From contig NZ_BATM01000045.1 in the NCBI RefSeq assembly GCF_000467185.1, positions 1-64,000 on the forward strand: 64,000 nt of DNA, read 5' to 3'. Below the pieces are notes generated by a model. That model searched no databases. It had not been told where the DNA came from and saw nothing but the letters and a program-made list of their open reading frames with translations. The stretch is from Vibrio ezurae NBRC 102218 (GTDB lineage Bacteria > Pseudomonadota > Gammaproteobacteria > Enterobacterales > Vibrionaceae). The translations under genes were made by a program, and so were the position numbers. Shown here in pieces: positions 50,601 through 59,955 of the stretch; the stretch's first letter is position 1, and every line of letters begins with the position of its first letter.

Positions 50601-51040
50601 ACTTCAGGTACCGCCAGCTCAATGCCCATCATAATGCCGCGCATCTGCAAGGCGATGTAAGGCAAGATACCGACCACTGAGATCAAGGTGACAAAGACCG
50701 CTAAGCCTTGCGCTTTGCCATAACGAGCCGCAATAAAATCAGCGATGGAGTTAATGTGCTCCCGCTTTGCCACCAAAATCATGCGCGCTAATACGCGCCA
50801 GAAAAACACAAAGACAATGATAGGAGCGAGATAAACAGGCAGGAATGCCCAAGGGTTATTGGCGGCTTGGCCTACCGTACCAAAAAAGGTCCAAGAGGTG
50901 CAGTAAACCGCAATCGACAGGCTATAAATCCACGGACGCCAATTGGCTAGCCATTGTGGTCGCTTATCCCCATACCATGCGATTAAAAAGAGCAACACCA
51001 AATAAAGCAGTGATGCGGGGACAATTACCCATCCTTGCAT
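47573..51040 (-). CDS. crbS: Hybrid sensor kinase with SLC5 transporter domain, CrbS-like
   Basis: A 1155-aa membrane sensor kinase. Residues about 1-500 are a sodium:solute symporter-like (SLC5) region with many helices, followed by a PAS domain (about 635-750, LVAWNQRYIELF), a HisKA with catalytic His in AAVSHDLMQPLNAARLF (about 797), a HATPase_c (DNGVGVEEDKQQLIFEEF, GLGLGLAISKG) and a C-terminal receiver (CVDDETSI; acceptor Asp in VILSDYRL at about 1077). This is the CrbS/CbrA architecture that senses acetate or small-carboxylate flux and signals to CrbR. It is convergent and overlapping with the small ORF at 47121. Symbol by architecture and context. Confidence 0.88.
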   Translation of the reverse strand: MQGWVIVPASLLYLVLLFLIAWYGDKRPQWLANWRPWIYSLSIAVYCTSWTFFGTVGQAANNPWAFLPVYLAPIIVFVFFWRVLARMILVAKREHINSIADFIAARYGKAQGLAVFVTLISVVGILPYIALQMRGIMMGIELAVPEVLGEAGADKYHVSWLMVIALAAFTALFGTRHIDNTEHHRGMMMAIAFESIVKLVAFLFVGLFVVLVVLQRTDIQLWEVAKQTYAAPNIPTLLIHTLLTMMAIFCLPRQFHTMVVENERAHDLHTARRVFPAYLGLMGLFVLPIAWVGSSLLPGSSADSYVISLPLAMGADGVALLAFIGGVSAASGMVIVSTIALAIMVSNDLVMPLLLRRMKLSQHNFRHFSGRLLVIRRILIVLLIVGAWFFYQVLDSIGSLSAIGFLSFAAVTQFAPALLGGMYWRHGNRNGVYVGLVVGFVLWLVTLMSQTGILAGDAQTNILIWIISPPELLADLQIKNSDWGMLLSISANSACYVLVSILTRSNISERLQSAAFVGSPLPESDNTSLYQSRVTVAELELVASKFVGRQRVRSAFNQFWSQQEQVLMPNQYAPSTLIRHTERVLAGVFGASSAKLVLTSALQGKNMQLEEVATIVDEASELYDFSRSLLQGAIEHIEQGIAVVDKQLRLVAWNQRYIELFDFPVGLIQVGRPIADIIRHNAEQGLCGPGDPEVHVQRRIEHLQRGSHHTSSRQRADGRVIEVQGNPMPSGGFAMSFSDITVYRQAEQALKDANVTLEERVQERTYELEQLNRQLTIATQRSEQESQSKSRFLAAVSHDLMQPLNAARLFTSSLSEIAKDDETQRVARHIESAMEAAEELISDLLDISRLESGKLPTKVQAFALSEMLLNLDAEFGVIAEQQGINFRTIPTQQFVESDPKLLRRVLQNFLTNAFRYSPQGKVLLGVRREGDSLSIQVWDNGVGVEEDKQQLIFEEFTRTNQIRSDKGLGLGLAISKGIAQLLGHRISLRSWPSKGSVFSVTVPLAEKALLSTPSSTPVAPIVTPLSGLRVLCVDDETSILEGMENLLQRWGCDVRLATDLQLSLLRLEHDWQPDVILSDYRLEDGKTGLQVLQRFRQLLGGSFHGVIISADRTPDIIEQVKNEGFDFLAKPVKPLKLRTLLNNAERYLSSVNSVS

Positions 51041-51164
51041 AAGTCATCCTTAACTCGTATCAACGTTCATCTCACTCGCAAATCCACTGCATTGAAAAGT
51101 ACCGACAACATCGGCAAGTAGATTTATTGCTATAAGACTAGTCAAGGATCGCTTTATAGTTCAG

Positions 51165-52349
51165 TTAGTTAGCTTGTTTTTGTGGTTCAATGCTCACTTC
51201 TTCAATATTGCTCGCTGGCGCATCCAGTTTGATGAACATAGCCAGAACCCCCATCGCCGACATCGCCCAAAATACATTCGCTCCCCATAGCTCGTAACCC
51301 CAACCACTCAAGGCGGTCATGGCAGCCATTACCACCCCAAGCGGAATGGCATTGTATAGCGCCTGCAGCGCCACCATTTTGTTTGCTGGCGAGTTTTGGA
51401 TATAACGAATAGCAGCAATATGCGCCAAAGCAAAAGTGATGCCGTGAAGTAGTTGTATTAGCACTAGCGCAAACAACATAGTAGTCGAAGCGGTTAAGCC
51501 CCAACGCACGATCACACCGGCAGAAGCGACTAAAAACAGAGCGCGCAGTGACCACTTACCAAACCAGCGATTGCTAAAGGCAAAAATCGCCACTTCGGCA
51601 ATCACACCTAAGCTCCACAGATAGCCGATAATGTCAGCAGTGTAGCCCGCTTCTTTCCAGTGAATAGAGCTAAATCCATAGTAAGCAGCGTGACTGCCCT
51701 GAATCAGCGCAATCAAAGCAATAAACTTAATCACTGGCCATTCACGCAATAACTGGCTCAGTTTTGGTCGCTTCGATTCAGTATTGCCTTGTGTCACTGG
51801 CATCGGCGTAGGATTGCGCATCGACACTAAAATAGAAAATGCAATCCCGGCTAAAGCGGTATACACAATGAAATCCACGCCAAAGTGCGCCACCAGAAAA
51901 CCTACCACCGTCGAGCCGACAATAAAGGCAATCGAACCCCACAGACGAGTTCGACCATAGTCGAGCATTTTTAAGCGTGCATAGTGATTCGCCATTGCAT
52001 CAGACAGCGGCACTATCGGCCCGCAACACAGGTTAAACAAAATGGTCGCCACCGCCATGAGCCAAAAACTGCCACCGGTAAAAAAGTGGAAGGCAATAAA
52101 TGCCAGCGAGGCCAAACTCAATACGCGCAAGGTCGGAATTAAATGCTCAACCTTATGGATGCGAGGCGTAATCACTAGGTTGGCGACACAACGCGTAGCA
52201 AAAGCAATACCGAGCAACAAGCCAATGTCAGATGCAGAAATACCTTGGTCTTTAAACCATAACGCCCAAAACGGCAGGTACACGCCATAGGCAAAAAAGA
52301 ACCCCAAGAAATACTGGGAAATCCACGCATAAGGTGATGGCTTCAACAT
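51165..52349 (-). CDS. MFS permease, HcaT-like
   Basis: A 394-aa major facilitator protein with about 12 hydrophobic helices. It resembles the 3-phenylpropionic-acid transporter HcaT group: PSPYAWISQYFLGFFFAYGVY and WALWFKDQGISASDIGLLLG at the N-terminus, PIVPLSDAMANHYA and LDYGRTRLWGSIAFIVGSTV. The substrate is not determined. It lies upstream of crbS on the same strand with a 124-bp gap, and divergent from the DUF294 gene (189 bp). It may move a small carboxylate; that is only inference from the neighbourhood. Confidence 0.85.
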   Translation of the reverse strand: MLKPSPYAWISQYFLGFFFAYGVYLPFWALWFKDQGISASDIGLLLGIAFATRCVANLVITPRIHKVEHLIPTLRVLSLASLAFIAFHFFTGGSFWLMAVATILFNLCCGPIVPLSDAMANHYARLKMLDYGRTRLWGSIAFIVGSTVVGFLVAHFGVDFIVYTALAGIAFSILVSMRNPTPMPVTQGNTESKRPKLSQLLREWPVIKFIALIALIQGSHAAYYGFSSIHWKEAGYTADIIGYLWSLGVIAEVAIFAFSNRWFGKWSLRALFLVASAGVIVRWGLTASTTMLFALVLIQLLHGITFALAHIAAIRYIQNSPANKMVALQALYNAIPLGVVMAAMTALSGWGYELWGANVFWAMSAMGVLAMFIKLDAPASNIEEVSIEPQKQAN

Positions 52350-52538
52350 TCATAATCCAACAATAAACTGATTTAGGGCGCAATTATGAAGTGAACCTTG
52401 TGGAATAAAAAGGGATAACTGTTATTTCACCTTTTCCCTATTCGGCCAATCCCTATTAGACCAAAGTCGTCTGGAGCTTATTGGAGAATTTGGCACACTA
52501 GTCACTATTAAGGTTTGTCGCCAAAGGATGAAGTCTGC

Positions 52539-54359
52539 ATGCCTGAGAAATTTAATACCCAACATCCCCCTTTTGACCGCCTCAACTCGCAGCAAATAAA
52601 GCAGTTGAAGGCTTCGTTAGACATTGCCTACTTCCGCGCTGGCGATATTTTGATAGACAGCGGGCAATCCAGCACCCACTTATATGTGCTAATTAAAGGC
52701 GCCGTAGAAGAAAGGCAGCAAAGCGAAGTGTTTGCTCACTACGGACACGATGATCTTTTTGATGTGCGCTCACTGTTTGAGGGAAAAGTTCGCCACCAAT
52801 ACGTCGCCCTAGAAGATGTATTGTGTTACCTACTGCCCAGTAAGGTTTTTCTTGAGCTGTTCAACAAGAATCAATCCTTTGCTGACTATTTTGATAGCCG
52901 TTTATCTAAGCGCCAACAACTCATTACCGAAGCCAAAAAACAGCAAAACCTTGCCGAATTTATTCTGACTAAAGTGGATGAGTCTATCTATCATCCTCCA
53001 TTAATTTTAACGCCAGACACCAGTATCCAACAGGCAACTGTACTGCTCAACAATGATGATATTGATGCCGCATTAGTTGAACTTGCCGCAGACGATCCCC
53101 GATTACAGCAAGCACCTAACGCCTCTCCGTATGCCATAGTCACCCGCACTAACCTGCTGCATTCTCTAGTATTACAACAGCTAACAATGAGCACGCCTGT
53201 AGCGGATATCTCTACCTTCCCCGTTTATGAAATCAAGCAAGGTGACTTTGTATTTAACGCTATGCTCACCATGACTCGCCACAAAATGAAGCGAGTCATG
53301 GTGGTTAAAGACAAACAAGCGGTTGGCATGTTGGATTTGACCCAGATACTCAGCTCATTCTCTTCGCACTCTCACGTTTTAAGCCTGAGTATTGCCCGAG
53401 CAAAAAGCATCGCAGAGCTAGCGCAAACCTCACAACGTCAAAATGACTTTGTAAAAAGCTTATTGGTGAATGGCATACGCACTCGATTCATCATGGAGCT
53501 TATTTCGGTACTCAATGAGCAGATTATTGAGAAAGCCTTTCAGCTAATTGTGCCTAAAGAAGTTCAGCCGCACTGCTGTCTACTGGTATTAGGCTCTGAG
53601 GGGCGCGGTGAACAAGTGCTAAAAACCGATCAAGACAATGCCCTAATTATTGAAGAGGGTTATGAGTGGTCGCAGTGCCAGTCAGTGATGAACGAACTCA
53701 CCGAAACCTTATTGCAACTTGGCTACCCACTGTGCCCCGGTCAAGTCATGGTGAATAACCCGCTTTGGGTGGCAACCCAGAGTCAATGGCAACACAAAGT
53801 AACGCAATGGATAGCCATGAGTAATGCCGGCTCGGTGATGCAACTTGCCATATTCTCCGATGCCCTGCCTGTAGCTGGCAATAAACAGCTTGTTGATCCA
53901 GTTTTAGACGCCTTGCATACTAGCCTAAAAGGGCGAATGCTCACCCTATCGGACTTTGTCAAACCTGCGCTGCAATTCTCTGTGCCATTAACCCTATTTG
54001 GCAAAGTAAAAGCGCGCAAAGATGGCTTAGACATCAAGCAAGGTGGCATTTTTTCTATTGTGCATGGCATTCGAGCACTAGCGTTAGAGCATGATATTCG
54101 TCAGCGTAATACCTTTGATCGAATCCAAGCTCTGCATCAACTTGGTTGTCTTGAAAGTGACACTGCCGATAACCTCAGTGAAGCCTTAAAACTCTTTTGT
54201 AAACTGCGTCTAGCTCAACAACTAGCACATCAAGATGCGTCAAATAATCTCGACCTCAACGCCTTAGACAGAACCGAACGAGACCTGCTCAGACATAGCT
54301 TGCATGTGGTGAAAAAATTTAAGCAATTCCTTAGCTATCACTATCAGATAAGGGATTAA
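52539..54359 (+). CDS. cNMP-binding/CBS/DUF294 nucleotidyltransferase-like protein
   Basis: A 606-aa cytoplasmic multi-domain protein. It contains a cyclic-nucleotide-binding fold (about 10-130; GDILIDSGQSSTHLYVLIKG), a CBS pair (about 150-285; MTRHKMKRVMVVKDKQAVGM), a putative nucleotidyltransferase domain (about 340-460; VLGSEGRGEQVLKTDQDNAL) and a C-terminal DUF294 domain. The GSEGRGEQ-x-DQDNA core is conserved in this family. I take ATG 52539 (MPEKFNTQ); a TTG at 52515 would add eight residues. It overlaps nothing and is followed two bases later by an exonuclease gene. Often found beside acetate genes in gamma-proteobacteria; signal and target unknown. Confidence 0.83.
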   Translation: MPEKFNTQHPPFDRLNSQQIKQLKASLDIAYFRAGDILIDSGQSSTHLYVLIKGAVEERQQSEVFAHYGHDDLFDVRSLFEGKVRHQYVALEDVLCYLLPSKVFLELFNKNQSFADYFDSRLSKRQQLITEAKKQQNLAEFILTKVDESIYHPPLILTPDTSIQQATVLLNNDDIDAALVELAADDPRLQQAPNASPYAIVTRTNLLHSLVLQQLTMSTPVADISTFPVYEIKQGDFVFNAMLTMTRHKMKRVMVVKDKQAVGMLDLTQILSSFSSHSHVLSLSIARAKSIAELAQTSQRQNDFVKSLLVNGIRTRFIMELISVLNEQIIEKAFQLIVPKEVQPHCCLLVLGSEGRGEQVLKTDQDNALIIEEGYEWSQCQSVMNELTETLLQLGYPLCPGQVMVNNPLWVATQSQWQHKVTQWIAMSNAGSVMQLAIFSDALPVAGNKQLVDPVLDALHTSLKGRMLTLSDFVKPALQFSVPLTLFGKVKARKDGLDIKQGGIFSIVHGIRALALEHDIRQRNTFDRIQALHQLGCLESDTADNLSEALKLFCKLRLAQQLAHQDASNNLDLNALDRTERDLLRHSLHVVKKFKQFLSYHYQIRD

Positions 54360-54361
54360 TT

Positions 54362-55000
54362 ATGAACTGTTTACTGAAACAATACTGGCATTGGAAACTG
54401 CAAGGCTCCCCTTTTCAGTCATTATTTACACACAGCGATAGTGACAATAACGAATACGTCTCCATTGATTGTGAGACCACCAGCTTAGAGCCCACCCGAG
54501 CGGAGCTTGTCACCATTGCCGCCACTAAGATTATTGATAATCGAGTCATCACTAGCGCCCCATTGCACATCAAACTCAAAGCCCCGCAGTCATTAGACGA
54601 AAGTTCAATAAAGGTGCATCAAATACGCCATCAAGACCTTGGTGATGGCTTAGATGAAAAAGAAGCGCTACAGCAGTTGCTCGATTTTATCGGCCAGCGC
54701 CCTATTGTGGGCTATCACATTCGTTACGATAAACGCATTTTGGATATTGCGTTTAAAAAGCATTTTGGCTTTCCATTGCCCAACAGCATTATTGAAGTCA
54801 GCCACATCTACCAACAAAAGCTCGAAAGACACCTGCAAAACGCCTACTTCGACCTAAGCCTTGAAGCCATTTGCCGTCATTTAGAATTGCCGATACGAGA
54901 TCATCACAACGCACTGCAAGATGCGATCACCGCCGCCTTGGTTTTTGTGCGCCTCACCAAAGGTGATCTGCCCAGTCTTAACATGCCTCATATCAAGTAA
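54362..55000 (+). CDS. DEDDh 3'-5' exonuclease, DnaQ-like
   Basis: A 212-aa exonuclease of the DnaQ superfamily. ExoI is SIDCETTSLEPTRAEL (Asp and Glu), ExoII lies in VGYHIRYDKRILD, and ExoIII is DHHNALQDAITAALVF (His and Asp). No other domain is present, so it is a stand-alone enzyme like those encoded next to cNMP/CBS/DUF294 proteins. It starts two bases after that gene's stop, so the pair is almost certainly co-translated. Whether it acts on DNA, RNA or signalling oligonucleotides cannot be told. Confidence 0.85.
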   Translation: MNCLLKQYWHWKLQGSPFQSLFTHSDSDNNEYVSIDCETTSLEPTRAELVTIAATKIIDNRVITSAPLHIKLKAPQSLDESSIKVHQIRHQDLGDGLDEKEALQQLLDFIGQRPIVGYHIRYDKRILDIAFKKHFGFPLPNSIIEVSHIYQQKLERHLQNAYFDLSLEAICRHLELPIRDHHNALQDAITAALVFVRLTKGDLPSLNMPHIK

Positions 55001-55090
55001 AGATCAGCCTCTCAACTTACAAAATAACGGTTAATTTTCACGGTGATAACGCTCATCTCATCCTAAAGTCTAATTGTGGAAATAGCCTAG

Positions 55091-55114
55091 GTAATAGAAA
55101 GTGATATCTATTAC
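55091..55114. promoter_or_regulatory. Inverted-repeat operator candidate upstream of acs
   Basis: GTAATAGA (55091-55098) and TCTATTAC (55107-55114) are exact inverted repeats separated by 8 bp, about 80 bp upstream of the acs ATG. The size suits a NarL-fold dimer such as the CrbR-like regulator, which controls acs in Vibrio. No similar site was found upstream of the symporter genes. Confidence 0.45.
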
Positions 55115-55194
55115 TTATACCAATCGTCAGATAGCGAAACAGCGGTTAAGCCAGCGCAGTTAAAAAAATAGCCGTATTCACAAGGAGATCAGCA

Positions 55195-57144
55195 ATGAGT
55201 GAAACCCACATCTATCCAGTAAAACAGAACATAAAATCTGTCACCCATGCAGACAACGATACCTACTTGAGCATGTATCAGCAGTCCGTCAGTAACCCAG
55301 AAGCATTTTGGGCGGAGCATGGCAAAATTGTCGACTGGATTAAGCCCTTCACTAAAGTCAAAGAAACCTCTTTTGACACTGGGCATGTAGGTATCAAATG
55401 GTTTGAAGATGGCACCTTGAACGTATCGGCCAACTGTATTGACCGTCACCTTGCGACGCGCGGCGACGAAGTAGCGATTATTTGGGAAGGCGATGACCCC
55501 GCCGACGATAAAACCCTCACCTTTAATGAACTGCACCAACAAGTGTGTTTATTTTCTAATGCACTAAAAGCCGAAGGTGTAAAAAAAGGCGATGTTGTCT
55601 GCCTGTATATGCCAATGGTTCCCGAAGCGGCCGTCGCGATGCTGGCATGTACCCGCATTGGCGCGGTGCATACTGTAGTGTTTGGTGGTTTCTCACCTGA
55701 AGCACTGGCAGGACGCATTGACGATTCAGATGCAACAGTCGTGATTACCGCCGACGAAGGTGTGCGTGGTGGACGCGCGGTGCCACTCAAGAAAAACGTA
55801 GACCAAGCGTTGAGCAACCCCAATGTCACAACCATAAATAAAGTGATTGTTTTTCAGCGCACTGGCGCGGATGTGGCTTGGAATGCCGATGTGGATGTTT
55901 GGTGGCATGACGCTATCGCCAATGTAGACGCGGATTGTCCTCCTGAAGAAATGAACGCCGAAGATCCCCTATTTATCCTTTACACCTCTGGTTCAACGGG
56001 CAAACCTAAAGGGGTACTGCACACCACTGGCGGCTACCTTGTGTATGCCACTATGACCTTTAAATACATCTTTGATTACCAGCCTGATGACATATTCTGG
56101 TGTACCGCTGATGTAGGCTGGATAACCGGTCACTCATACCTAGTGTATGGCCCTCTTGCCAATGGCGCGACCACCATCTTATTTGAAGGTGTCCCTAATT
56201 ATCCCAACACTAGCCGCATGAGTGAAGTGGTCGATAAGCACCAAGTCACGCTTCTCTATACAGCGCCGACCGCTATCCGCGCGTTAATGGCAAAAGGTGA
56301 TGAAGCCATTCAAGGCACCAGCCGCGACAGCTTGCGCATTATGGGCTCAGTGGGTGAACCGATTAACCCAGAAGCGTGGGAGTGGTATTACAACACTATC
56401 GGTGATGCAAAATCGCCAATTGTGGATACTTGGTGGCAAACCGAAACCGGTGGAATCCTCATCTCACCACTTCCGGGGGCAACAGACCTAAAACCGGGCT
56501 CTGCCACTCGTCCATTCTTTGGCGTGCAACCTGCGCTGGTGGATAACATGGGGAATCTGATTGAAGGTGAAGCGTCAGGCAACTTGGTGATTCTGGATTC
56601 ATGGCCGGGCCAAATGCGCACTGTTTATGGCGATCATGACCGATTTGAACAAACCTATTTCTCTACCTTCCAAGGCATGTACTTTACTGGAGATGGCGCA
56701 CGACGAGATGAAGACGGTTACTACTGGATAACAGGACGTGTGGACGATGTACTGAATGTATCCGGTCACCGCATGGGGACCGCCGAACTAGAATCGGCAT
56801 TAGTCGCGCACGATAAAATTGCTGAAGCCGCTATTGTGGGCGTTCCACACGATATTAAAGGCCAAGCCATTTACGCTTACATCACTCTCAATGCCGATGA
56901 ATACCCAAGTGCGGAACTGCACAAAGAAGTGAAAGAATGGGTAAGAAAAGAAATTGGCCCGATTGCCGTTCCGGATACTTTGCACTGGACAGATTCGCTA
57001 CCCAAAACCCGTTCCGGTAAGATCATGCGCCGTATTTTGCGCAAAATTGCCACCGGAGATACCAGCAATCTTGGTGATACCTCAACACTGGCCGACCCAA
57101 GCGTGGTAGAAAAATTGATCTCAGAGAAAGGTGAACTGGTATAA
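55195..57144 (+). CDS. acs: Acetyl-CoA synthetase
   Basis: Acs activates acetate to acetyl-CoA through acetyl-AMP, the high-affinity arm of the acetate switch. The 649-aa protein has the AMP-forming motif [19 protein letters not shown] (about 265), the adenylate-binding WQTETGG, and the C-terminal [15 protein letters not shown] with the regulatory Lys near 609, the target of acetylation in characterised homologues. Ribosome-binding AAGGAGATCAGCA is strong. The nearest regulators are the CrbSR-like pair. It ends at a clear terminator. Confidence 0.97.
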   Translation: MSETHIYPVKQNIKSVTHADNDTYLSMYQQSVSNPEAFWAEHGKIVDWIKPFTKVKETSFDTGHVGIKWFEDGTLNVSANCIDRHLATRGDEVAIIWEGDDPADDKTLTFNELHQQVCLFSNALKAEGVKKGDVVCLYMPMVPEAAVAMLACTRIGAVHTVVFGGFSPEALAGRIDDSDATVVITADEGVRGGRAVPLKKNVDQALSNPNVTTINKVIVFQRTGADVAWNADVDVWWHDAIANVDADCPPEEMNAEDPLFILYTSGSTGKPKGVLHTTGGYLVYATMTFKYIFDYQPDDIFWCTADVGWITGHSYLVYGPLANGATTILFEGVPNYPNTSRMSEVVDKHQVTLLYTAPTAIRALMAKGDEAIQGTSRDSLRIMGSVGEPINPEAWEWYYNTIGDAKSPIVDTWWQTETGGILISPLPGATDLKPGSATRPFFGVQPALVDNMGNLIEGEASGNLVILDSWPGQMRTVYGDHDRFEQTYFSTFQGMYFTGDGARRDEDGYYWITGRVDDVLNVSGHRMGTAELESALVAHDKIAEAAIVGVPHDIKGQAIYAYITLNADEYPSAELHKEVKEWVRKEIGPIAVPDTLHWTDSLPKTRSGKIMRRILRKIATGDTSNLGDTSTLADPSVVEKLISEKGELV

Positions 57145-57164
57145 CGACCTATCCTCCTGCCAAT

Positions 57165-57189
57165 AGCCGTCACATCGTGACGGCTTTTT
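57165..57189 (+). terminator. Rho-independent terminator after acs
   Basis: AGCCGTCAC pairs with GTGACGGCT around ATC and is followed by five T residues. Confidence 0.92.
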
Positions 57190-57326
57190 CATTTAAATAC
57201 GCTTACAAATTAACCATAATAAAATTAAATAGTTAACCTATGCTTATAAAATCAGCATTCTTCATAGTTGAATAATGGCAAATCTAGACTAACTTTCAGC
57301 CTCTCTTGGGTGATTAGACCAGTAAA

Positions 57327-57357
57327 TTGCTGTTAATTTCGCTGAATTAGCTATAAT
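57327..57357 (+). promoter_or_regulatory. Promoter candidate for aroQ-accB-accC
   Basis: A perfect -10 TATAAT (57352-57357) with -35-like TTGCTG (57327-57332), spacer 19 bp. The start would be near 57364 and leave a leader of about 100 nt. The rest of the 322-bp gap 57145-57466 holds the acs terminator and AT-rich sequence without a gene. Confidence 0.5.
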
Positions 57358-57466
57358 CATGCGCTAATTTGTCTTTTGACATAATTCTGACTGGAAATTA
57401 TTCAGAATTCGTAAAATAATTAAAGGCAACAGTGAATAACTCACATTAACGGAAGATAGCGACAAG

Positions 57467-57916
57467 ATGACGACAAAATCACGTGTTCTACTCCTAAACG
57501 GTCCAAACTTAAACCTGCTCGGCAAACGAGAGCCAGAAGTTTATGGTTATGCGACGTTAAATGACATTATCAATGATCTGCAACAACAAGCCGATCAAGC
57601 TGGAATAGAACTGACCCACGTTCAGTCTAATCGTGAATACGAACTTATAGAAGCTATCCACAATGCGATGGGAGAGATTGATTTCATCATCATCAACCCA
57701 GCTGCATTCACTCACACCAGTGTCGCGCTAAGAGACGCACTGCTCGGTGTCAATATTCCGTTTATTGAAATACACCTATCCAATGTACACGCCAGAGAGC
57801 CATTTCGTCATCACTCCTATCTATCCGATAAAGCGGTTGGGGTGATATGTGGGCTAGGCGCACAGGGATACAACTTCGCATTGTCGGCAGCGAAACAACA
57901 CCTGCAGGCAAAATAA
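57467..57916 (+). CDS. aroQ: 3-dehydroquinate dehydratase type II
   Basis: AroQ dehydrates 3-dehydroquinate in the shikimate pathway. The 149-aa protein belongs to the dodecameric type II class. Motifs: [20 protein letters not shown] at the N-terminus (active-site Tyr in the lid), [17 protein letters not shown], and catalytic His in [20 protein letters not shown]. It is the first gene of the aroQ-accB-accC cluster, seen in many gamma-proteobacteria. Confidence 0.97.
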   Translation: MTTKSRVLLLNGPNLNLLGKREPEVYGYATLNDIINDLQQQADQAGIELTHVQSNREYELIEAIHNAMGEIDFIIINPAAFTHTSVALRDALLGVNIPFIEIHLSNVHAREPFRHHSYLSDKAVGVICGLGAQGYNFALSAAKQHLQAK

Positions 57917-57970
57917 ATCTGAGCCATCTCGATGACCACGAGAGGCCACACACAAGACAAGAGAAGAATC

Positions 57971-58435
57971 ATGGACATTCGCAAAATAAAGAAGTTAATC
58001 GAACTAGTAGAAGAGTCTGGAATTGCAGAACTTGAGATTTCTGAAGGTGAAGAATCAGTACGCATCAGCCGTCACGGCAATGCACCTGTTGCACCAATCC
58101 AATATGCAGCAGCACCTGCTCCTGTAGCAGCACCCGCTCCTGTTGCGGCTCCAGCAGCTGCACCAGTGGCAGAAGCACCTGCGGCAGCACCAGTTGATGC
58201 TGGCCATAAAGTTCTTTCTCCAATGGTCGGTACTTTCTACCGCGCTCCTGGTCCAGATACAAAATCATTTGTAGAAGTAGGCCAATCTGTTTCTGCTGGC
58301 GACACTATCTGTATCGTTGAAGCAATGAAAATGATGAACCAAATTGAAGCCGATAAATCTGGCGTAGTTACTGCAATTCTTGTTGAAGATGGTGCTCCGG
58401 TAGAATTCGACCAAGCTCTGATCGTTATCGAATAA
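57971..58435 (+). CDS. accB: Biotin carboxyl carrier protein of acetyl-CoA carboxylase
   Basis: AccB carries the biotin that shuttles carboxyl groups in the first step of fatty acid synthesis. I start at ATG 57971 ([20 protein letters not shown], 154 aa), the family start; the track is open to 57932. Domains: N-terminal helical segment, Ala/Pro-rich hinge (about 38-75, [18 protein letters not shown]), and a biotinyl domain with the biotinylated Lys in EAMKMMN. It is followed by accC after 14 bases. RBS is AAGAGAAGAATC. Confidence 0.97.
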   Translation: MDIRKIKKLIELVEESGIAELEISEGEESVRISRHGNAPVAPIQYAAAPAPVAAPAPVAAPAAAPVAEAPAAAPVDAGHKVLSPMVGTFYRAPGPDTKSFVEVGQSVSAGDTICIVEAMKMMNQIEADKSGVVTAILVEDGAPVEFDQALIVIE

Positions 58436-58449
58436 TAGAGGTCGATATT

Positions 58450-59793
58450 ATGCTAGACAAATTAGTCATCGCGAACCGAGGCGAAATTGCGCTTCGTATT
58501 CTTCGCGCATGTAAAGAGCTAGGTATTAAAACCGTAGCTGTTCACTCAACAGCTGACCGTGATCTTAAACACGTTCTACTTGCTGATGAGTCAATCTGTA
58601 TCGGTCCTGCTCGCGGTATCGACAGCTACCTAAATATCCCACGCATCATTTCAGCAGCAGAAGTTTCTGGTGCTGTAGCGATCCACCCAGGCTATGGTTT
58701 CCTTTCTGAAAATGCAGATTTTGCAGAACAAGTAGAAAAATCAGGCTTCATTTTTGTGGGTCCTAAAGCTGAAACCATCCGTATCATGGGTGACAAAGTT
58801 GCTGCTATCAACGCGATGAAAAAAGCGGGCGTACCTTGTGTTCCTGGTTCTGACGGCCCTCTTGATGACAACGATGCAACAAACAAAGCTCATGCTAAGC
58901 GCATTGGCTTCCCTGTTATCATCAAAGCATCTGGCGGCGGCGGCGGTCGTGGCATGCGTGTCGTTCGCTCTGAAGGTGAACTAGTAGAAGCTATCGCTAT
59001 GACTCGCGCAGAAGCAAAAGCAGCCTTCAACAACGACATGGTTTACATGGAGAAATACCTAGAAAACCCTCGTCACGTTGAAGTTCAAGTTATTGCTGAT
59101 GGTCAAGGTGGCGCAATCCACTTAGGCGAACGTGACTGTTCTATGCAACGTCGTCACCAAAAAGTCGTTGAAGAAGCACCAGCGCCAGGTATTACTGACG
59201 ATATGCGTAAGTACATCGGTGAGCGTTGTACTCGTGCTTGTCTTGAAATCAACTACCGCGGTGCAGGTACTTTTGAGTTCCTATACGAAAACGGCGAGTT
59301 CTACTTCATTGAAATGAACACCCGTATTCAAGTAGAGCACCCAGTAACTGAAATGGTCACTGGCGTTGACCTAATTAAAGAGCAGCTTCGTGTTGCCGCA
59401 GGTCAACCTCTATCATTCACCCAAGATGACATCAAACTTCGTGGCCATGCTGTTGAATGTCGTATCAATGCTGAAGATCCAGAGCGTTTCCTACCTTGCC
59501 CAGGCAAAATCGAACGTTTCCATGCTCCTGGTGGCATGGGTGTTCGTTGGGAATCTCACATCTACTCAGGTTACACAGTGCCACCTCATTACGATTCAAT
59601 GGTTGGCAAACTGATCACCTTTGGTGAGAACCGTGATGTTGCTATCGCACGCATGAAAAATGCACTCAGCGAAATGATCATTGAAGGCATTAAAACTAAC
59701 GTCCCTCTACAGCTCGACATTATGAATGACGAGAACTTCCAACATGGTGGTGCAAACATCCACTATCTTGAGAAGAAGCTGGGGCTACAATAA
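58450..59793 (+). CDS. accC: Acetyl-CoA carboxylase, biotin carboxylase subunit
   Basis: AccC carboxylates the biotin on AccB using ATP and bicarbonate. The 447-aa ATP-grasp protein has the usual three parts: N-terminal ([19 protein letters not shown]), ATP-grasp centre ([22 protein letters not shown]) and C-terminal domain ([20 protein letters not shown]). The length matches E. coli. A 14-bp gap to accB and a shared promoter make it a single operon with aroQ. It ends at a very strong terminator. Confidence 0.98.
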   Translation: MLDKLVIANRGEIALRILRACKELGIKTVAVHSTADRDLKHVLLADESICIGPARGIDSYLNIPRIISAAEVSGAVAIHPGYGFLSENADFAEQVEKSGFIFVGPKAETIRIMGDKVAAINAMKKAGVPCVPGSDGPLDDNDATNKAHAKRIGFPVIIKASGGGGGRGMRVVRSEGELVEAIAMTRAEAKAAFNNDMVYMEKYLENPRHVEVQVIADGQGGAIHLGERDCSMQRRHQKVVEEAPAPGITDDMRKYIGERCTRACLEINYRGAGTFEFLYENGEFYFIEMNTRIQVEHPVTEMVTGVDLIKEQLRVAAGQPLSFTQDDIKLRGHAVECRINAEDPERFLPCPGKIERFHAPGGMGVRWESHIYSGYTVPPHYDSMVGKLITFGENRDVAIARMKNALSEMIIEGIKTNVPLQLDIMNDENFQHGGANIHYLEKKLGLQ

Positions 59794-59845
59794 GTATTAA
59801 TCAACAATGACGTCACCGTCATTTGGTTAGTATACAGTGCCATTT

Positions 59846-59885
59846 AAGGGTCGCTGCTAATTCTATTAGCGGCGACCCTTTTTCT
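59846..59885 (+). terminator. Rho-independent terminator after accC
   Basis: AGGGTCGC and GCGACCCT pair, with GCTAAT/ATTAGC inside, around TCT. A run of T follows. Confidence 0.92.
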
Positions 59886-59955
59886 TTGTATAGATGAAGT
59901 TGGTTAAATTTACTGCTAAAATCCACGCCAATTATCAATACTTAGAGTGAACTCC

